Assembly: GCA_002440225.1 (NCBI GenBank)
Contig: DJSH01000060.1
Span: forward strand, 6,341 to 61,429
From: Candidatus Segatella violae
Lineage (GTDB): Bacteria > Bacteroidota > Bacteroidia > Bacteroidales > Bacteroidaceae
Length of the DNA stretch: 55,089 nt
Direction of reading: 5' to 3'
This document shows positions 52,891 to 55,089 of this stretch, piece after piece. The number at the start of each line of letters is the position of its first letter. The stretch's first letter is position 1. Under the pieces are notes generated by a model, which was given only the letters and a program-made list of their open reading frames with translations, did no database searches and had not been told where the DNA came from. Position numbers and translations under genes: made by a program.

Positions 52891-53670
52891 ATGAAAAAGA
52901 TGAAAAGCCTATTGCTCATGGCACTTGCGTTGCTCCCTGCGAGCAAGTCTTTAGCACAGACCAACGCCCAGATTCTCTACGACTTGGGCAGTGACCGCAA
53001 GTATGTTACCCTCACGCTCGAAATGTTCAAGCAAGACAAATGGGGTAGCACGTATTTCTTCGTAGACCACGACTTCAACTACGACAAGATGGTCGTAGGC
53101 AGCCAGAACGTGTCTCAGGGCGGTACCTATACCGAGATTTCCCGCGCGCTCAATTTCTGGCAGGACTCTCCTATGAAGAACTGGAGCCTCCACGTAGAAT
53201 ACAATGGCGGTATCACCCGCAACTACCCTATCAACAACGCTTGGCTCTTCGGTGTGGAGTATTTCATCCACGACCAAAGTTTCAAGAATACCTTGACGCT
53301 CCAGGCACTCTACAAGACCATCCGCAAGACTCACCAGAACGTACCGATGCAGTTCACCGCTGTATGGACTTGCAACGACATTTTCGGTGTAAAAGGTTTG
53401 AAATTTGATGGTTTCGCCGATTTCTGGTGGGAGAACCACACGAGTATGCTCGACAAGCACGGCGACCCTAAGCTCAAGGCTGATGGCGAGGTAGACTACA
53501 AGAATGAGCACGTCGTCTTCACCTCCGAGCCACAGCTCTGGTACAACGTAGGCCAGCACTTCGGCTGCGAGAACCTCAGCGTAGGTGGCGAGGTAGAGCT
53601 CGACTACAATTTCGGCAGCAACGCCGGCGTGATGGTTCGTCCATGCTTGGGTGTGAAATGGGATTTCTAA
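52891..53670 (+). CDS. DUF5020 outer-membrane-type protein (Tsx-like)
   Basis: 259 residues with a signal peptide (MKKMKSLLLMALALLPASKS, cut near LAQ). The rest alternates aromatic and polar residues as in a beta-barrel (KYVTLTLEMFKQDKWGSTYFF, SLHVEYNGGI) and ends with Phe (VKWDF), as porins do. DUF5020 belongs to the nucleoside-channel (Tsx-like) fold. The inferred role is nucleoside or other small-solute passage. It shares the region with glyA and is terminated at 53697-53736. Confidence 0.8.
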   Translation: MKKMKSLLLMALALLPASKSLAQTNAQILYDLGSDRKYVTLTLEMFKQDKWGSTYFFVDHDFNYDKMVVGSQNVSQGGTYTEISRALNFWQDSPMKNWSLHVEYNGGITRNYPINNAWLFGVEYFIHDQSFKNTLTLQALYKTIRKTHQNVPMQFTAVWTCNDIFGVKGLKFDGFADFWWENHTSMLDKHGDPKLKADGEVDYKNEHVVFTSEPQLWYNVGQHFGCENLSVGGEVELDYNFGSNAGVMVRPCLGVKWDF

Positions 53671-53696
53671 ATGATAGAGATTACGATAAGACAATA

Positions 53697-53736
53697 AAAA
53701 AATCCTGCTAGCCGTTGTTGACTAGCAGGATTTTTT
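53697..53736. terminator. Bidirectional terminator after DUF5020
   Basis: AAAAAATCCTGCTAG (53697-53711) pairs perfectly over 15 bases with 53722-53736 around a 10-base loop. It also ends the DUF2807 gene on the minus strand. Confidence 0.85.
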
Positions 53737-53745
53737 ATTTTATTA

Positions 53746-54546
53746 TTAGTGGAGCACTTTCAGCTCTTTGTCGTGGAAGCCTCCCACGCCATCCTTTCTC
53801 TTGCTATAGGTGCGAGTGGTACCGCTCAGCGTCACGCCCCCTACTCCGTCGAGCGAAGCATCAATCGACTGGCAGTCAACCTTGGCTGTTACCGAGCCCA
53901 CGCCCTCGTTGTCTATTTTCAGGGAGCCACCTTTATAATAGCCCACTTTCACTGAGCCCACACCCTCGTTGTCGATGTCGAGCTTGTCGCCCGTCATATG
54001 GGTGATGCTCACTGAGCCCACGCCCTCATTATCTATCGTTACCACATTGGCTAACAATTTCTTGAGGTAAATAGCCCCCACGCCCTCATTATCAATGTCA
54101 AGTCTATCGGTGTTGATGGCATCGGAATGGAAGGAGCCGACACCCTCCAAGTCTATCTTCACGAGGTCGGGACTGGTGATATACACCTTCAAGCGCTTGC
54201 CCTCGTTCATGTTGTTGGCGCCCGAGATGCGCCCAGCCAAACCTATCTCCACACCGCCGTCTCGATAAGCCACCTTCACCTTTTCCTTCATTTCCTGAGC
54301 CAATCGCTCGTCCTTGATGTTGGAGAAGTCGAGTCTTACCTCATGCTGGTCGCCATTGTTCTGGGTGTAATACACATCGGCAACCACATCCACGCTGATA
54401 GCCTTGAAAGCCTTGGGATTCAAGTCTTCCTTCGAATATTTCATGTTACCATTGATGTCGCCCGCCCCGTTAAACGAGCAAGCACATACGCCACATGCCG
54501 TGATCATCATCATCGCCAGGGCTGCAAAAATACCTTTCTTCTTCAT
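53746..54546 (-). CDS. DUF2807 lipoprotein with perfect 20-residue repeats
   Basis: 266 residues. The signal is MKKKGIFAALAMMMITACGV with a likely lipobox ITAC (Cys18). The C-terminal half has five consecutive 20-residue units that each begin GVGS/GVGA: NEGVGAIYLKKLLANVVTID, NEGVGSVSITHMTGDKLDID and so on. The Asp-Asn-Glu-Gly-Val-Gly turn is kept each time. This is the pattern of a right-handed beta-helix, as inferred for DUF2807 (head-GIN) proteins. The molecular role is unknown; it probably sits at the envelope. Confidence 0.82.
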   Translation of the reverse strand: MKKKGIFAALAMMMITACGVCACSFNGAGDINGNMKYSKEDLNPKAFKAISVDVVADVYYTQNNGDQHEVRLDFSNIKDERLAQEMKEKVKVAYRDGGVEIGLAGRISGANNMNEGKRLKVYITSPDLVKIDLEGVGSFHSDAINTDRLDIDNEGVGAIYLKKLLANVVTIDNEGVGSVSITHMTGDKLDIDNEGVGSVKVGYYKGGSLKIDNEGVGSVTAKVDCQSIDASLDGVGGVTLSGTTRTYSKRKDGVGGFHDKELKVLH

Positions 54547-54749
54547 AATTTTTGTAAAATTTAAAATTGTTTCAATTGTTAATCCTTAGACGTTCTGTTC
54601 CGCCAAAAGGTTGCAAGCCTACAAAAATTAAAGTGTTTTTTGTCAAGAAAAGAGATGTGTTAAAATCGTATTAACATATCCACGTCACCAGATTTATCTT
54701 GTAAATCAGCTATTTAAGGGATTTGGTGACGTGACGGTGATAAAACTTT

Positions 54750-55070
54750 CTATAATTCTACGCGTAAAAATGAGAAAAAAAAGAAAAATATAAAAAATAA
54801 AAGAGAATTTGAAATTAAAAAGGGAAAAAAGAAAAAAAGAGCAAAAAGTGCGTTTTTTAAAAAGTTTATAAACCTTGCGTCACCGTCACCATTAACACCT
54901 GTTAATATATCAAGGAGCGAAAAGCCAGCCATTGGAAGCCCCGTCATTCTATCTTTCGGAGATAATTTTCTATTCTTCGGAAATAAAATTTTATCTTTCG
55001 GAGATATTTTGCTATCCTTCGGAGATAATTTGCTATCTTTCGGAGATAATTCCCCAAACAAGGTAGACAT
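54750..55070 (-). CDS. Doubtful 106-aa frame with SPKD heptad repeats
   Basis: A minus-strand frame starting MSTLFGE followed by five heptads (LSPKDSK, LSPKDSK, ISPKDKI, LFPKNRK, LSPKDRM). Then comes a segment GLPMAGFSLLDILTGVNGDG, then a Phe-rich end encoded by A/T-only DNA. The SPKD units are simply the translation of the 21-bp tandem repeat, and the Phe-rich end is low complexity. It may be a real variable surface peptide or chance. No promoter or ribosome site was identified. Confidence 0.25.
   Translation of the reverse strand: MSTLFGELSPKDSKLSPKDSKISPKDKILFPKNRKLSPKDRMTGLPMAGFSLLDILTGVNGDGDARFINFLKNALFALFFFFPFLISNSLLFFIFFFFFSFLRVEL
54949..55053. repeat. Five 21-bp tandem units
   Basis: Units begin at 54949, 54970, 54991, 55012 and 55033. 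Each holds a palindrome of the type ATCTTTCGGAGAT. Differences are mostly in the second unit (TTCTTCGGAAAT) and in the A/T spacer. 21 bases is divisible by three, so the array is in frame on the minus strand and gives SPKD-type heptads. Confidence 0.85.
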
Positions 55071-55089
55071 TTTCCGAAACCGTCATTTC

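Larger units (their letters stand above)
54547..55089. other. AT-rich repeat-bearing region at the window end
   Basis: No gene with recognised function. The sequence shows CACGTCACCA (54681-54690) inverted at 54724-54733, ATTAACA/TGTTAAT (54891-54906), and a GCGTCACCGTCACC stretch near 54878. An A-rich run covers about 54774-54845, and five 21-bp units lie at 54949-55053. A minus-strand 106-residue frame crosses the units (see next entries). The next real gene may lie beyond the edge. Confidence 0.45.

Noticed and set aside
54949..55053. CRISPR array
   Set aside because: The units are directly adjacent 21-bp tandem repeats with no unique spacers of normal length and no cas genes.
1..55089. 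Insertion sequence or prophage
   Set aside because: No transposase, integrase, terminase or capsid-like frame is present.

Overview
The window is a stretch of core chromosome from a member of the Bacteroidota, most likely a Prevotella/Segatella-type gut or oral species. This rests on protein style rather than on a marker gene. The sequence shows many families largely confined to that phylum (DUF4270, DUF4491, DUF4494, DUF1573, DUF5020, DUF3943, an EFR1-type flavodoxin-ferredoxin and a GT5-only glycogen-synthase half). Repeated TAnnTTTG -7 boxes of the Bacteroidota promoter type stand in front of genes. There is no integrase, transposase, CRISPR array, rRNA or recognisable tRNA.

Layout. 1-2736: the 3' part of sbcC. 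2737-8650: a sulfate-assimilation operon (cysD, cysN, APS-reductase-type cysH), then a 25-codon membrane microprotein, Pst-type permeases pstC and pstA without pstS or pstB, and an orphan NarL-type response regulator. A palindrome and a canonical promoter precede it, and a long bidirectional terminator closes it. 8663-12545: panD and panC (minus) diverge from a GT5-half protein, a DUF4270 lipoprotein and a 46-aa protein. 12645-16578: uvrD, then an OmpA lipoprotein gene overlapping mtgA (minus). 16837-19398: proS, a lysine-rich exported protein and a small unknown protein. 19399-19719: gene-free and full of inverted repeats. 19720-25749 (minus): a PurF-like protein without the glutaminase nucleophile, a large DUF3943 outer-membrane-type protein and a phosphohexomutase.

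26026-33037 (plus): DUF4491-rlmH, uvrA, DUF1573, EFR1 and a secreted M6 peptidase. 33097-34357 (minus): DUF4494 and YggS. 34584-40556 (plus): an aminotransferase, a LolC/E-type FtsX permease and a tandem pair of acyl-CoA ligases behind a palindromic promoter. 40621-43063 (minus): lepA and a Crp/Fnr regulator. 43166-49926: a small lipoprotein (plus), then TSCPD, yebC, pheT and a class A PBP (minus). 50043-53670 (plus): pyrB, pyrI, glyA and DUF5020. 53746-54546 (minus): a DUF2807 lipoprotein with perfect 20-residue repeats. 54547-55089: AT-rich repeat-bearing DNA including five 21-bp tandem units.

How the genes fit together. CysDN makes APS. CysH carries both Fe-S cysteine pairs and the catalytic Cys expected of an APS reductase, which fits the absence of an APS kinase gene here. 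The Pst-type permeases behind it may import sulfate or phosphate. panC/panD make pantothenate, pyrBI start pyrimidine synthesis, and glyA supplies one-carbon units. mtgA, the class A PBP and the OmpA lipoprotein concern the envelope. uvrA, uvrD and sbcC are repair genes.

No defence system or clearly new multi-gene machine is visible. The most unusual items are the cys-microprotein-pst operon, the PurF-like protein with an intact PRPP loop and Fe-S ligands but a dead glutaminase, the duplicated acyl-CoA ligases with a palindrome across the promoter, and several short-period palindromic repeat families. All family assignments are from reading the protein sequences; no database search was run.
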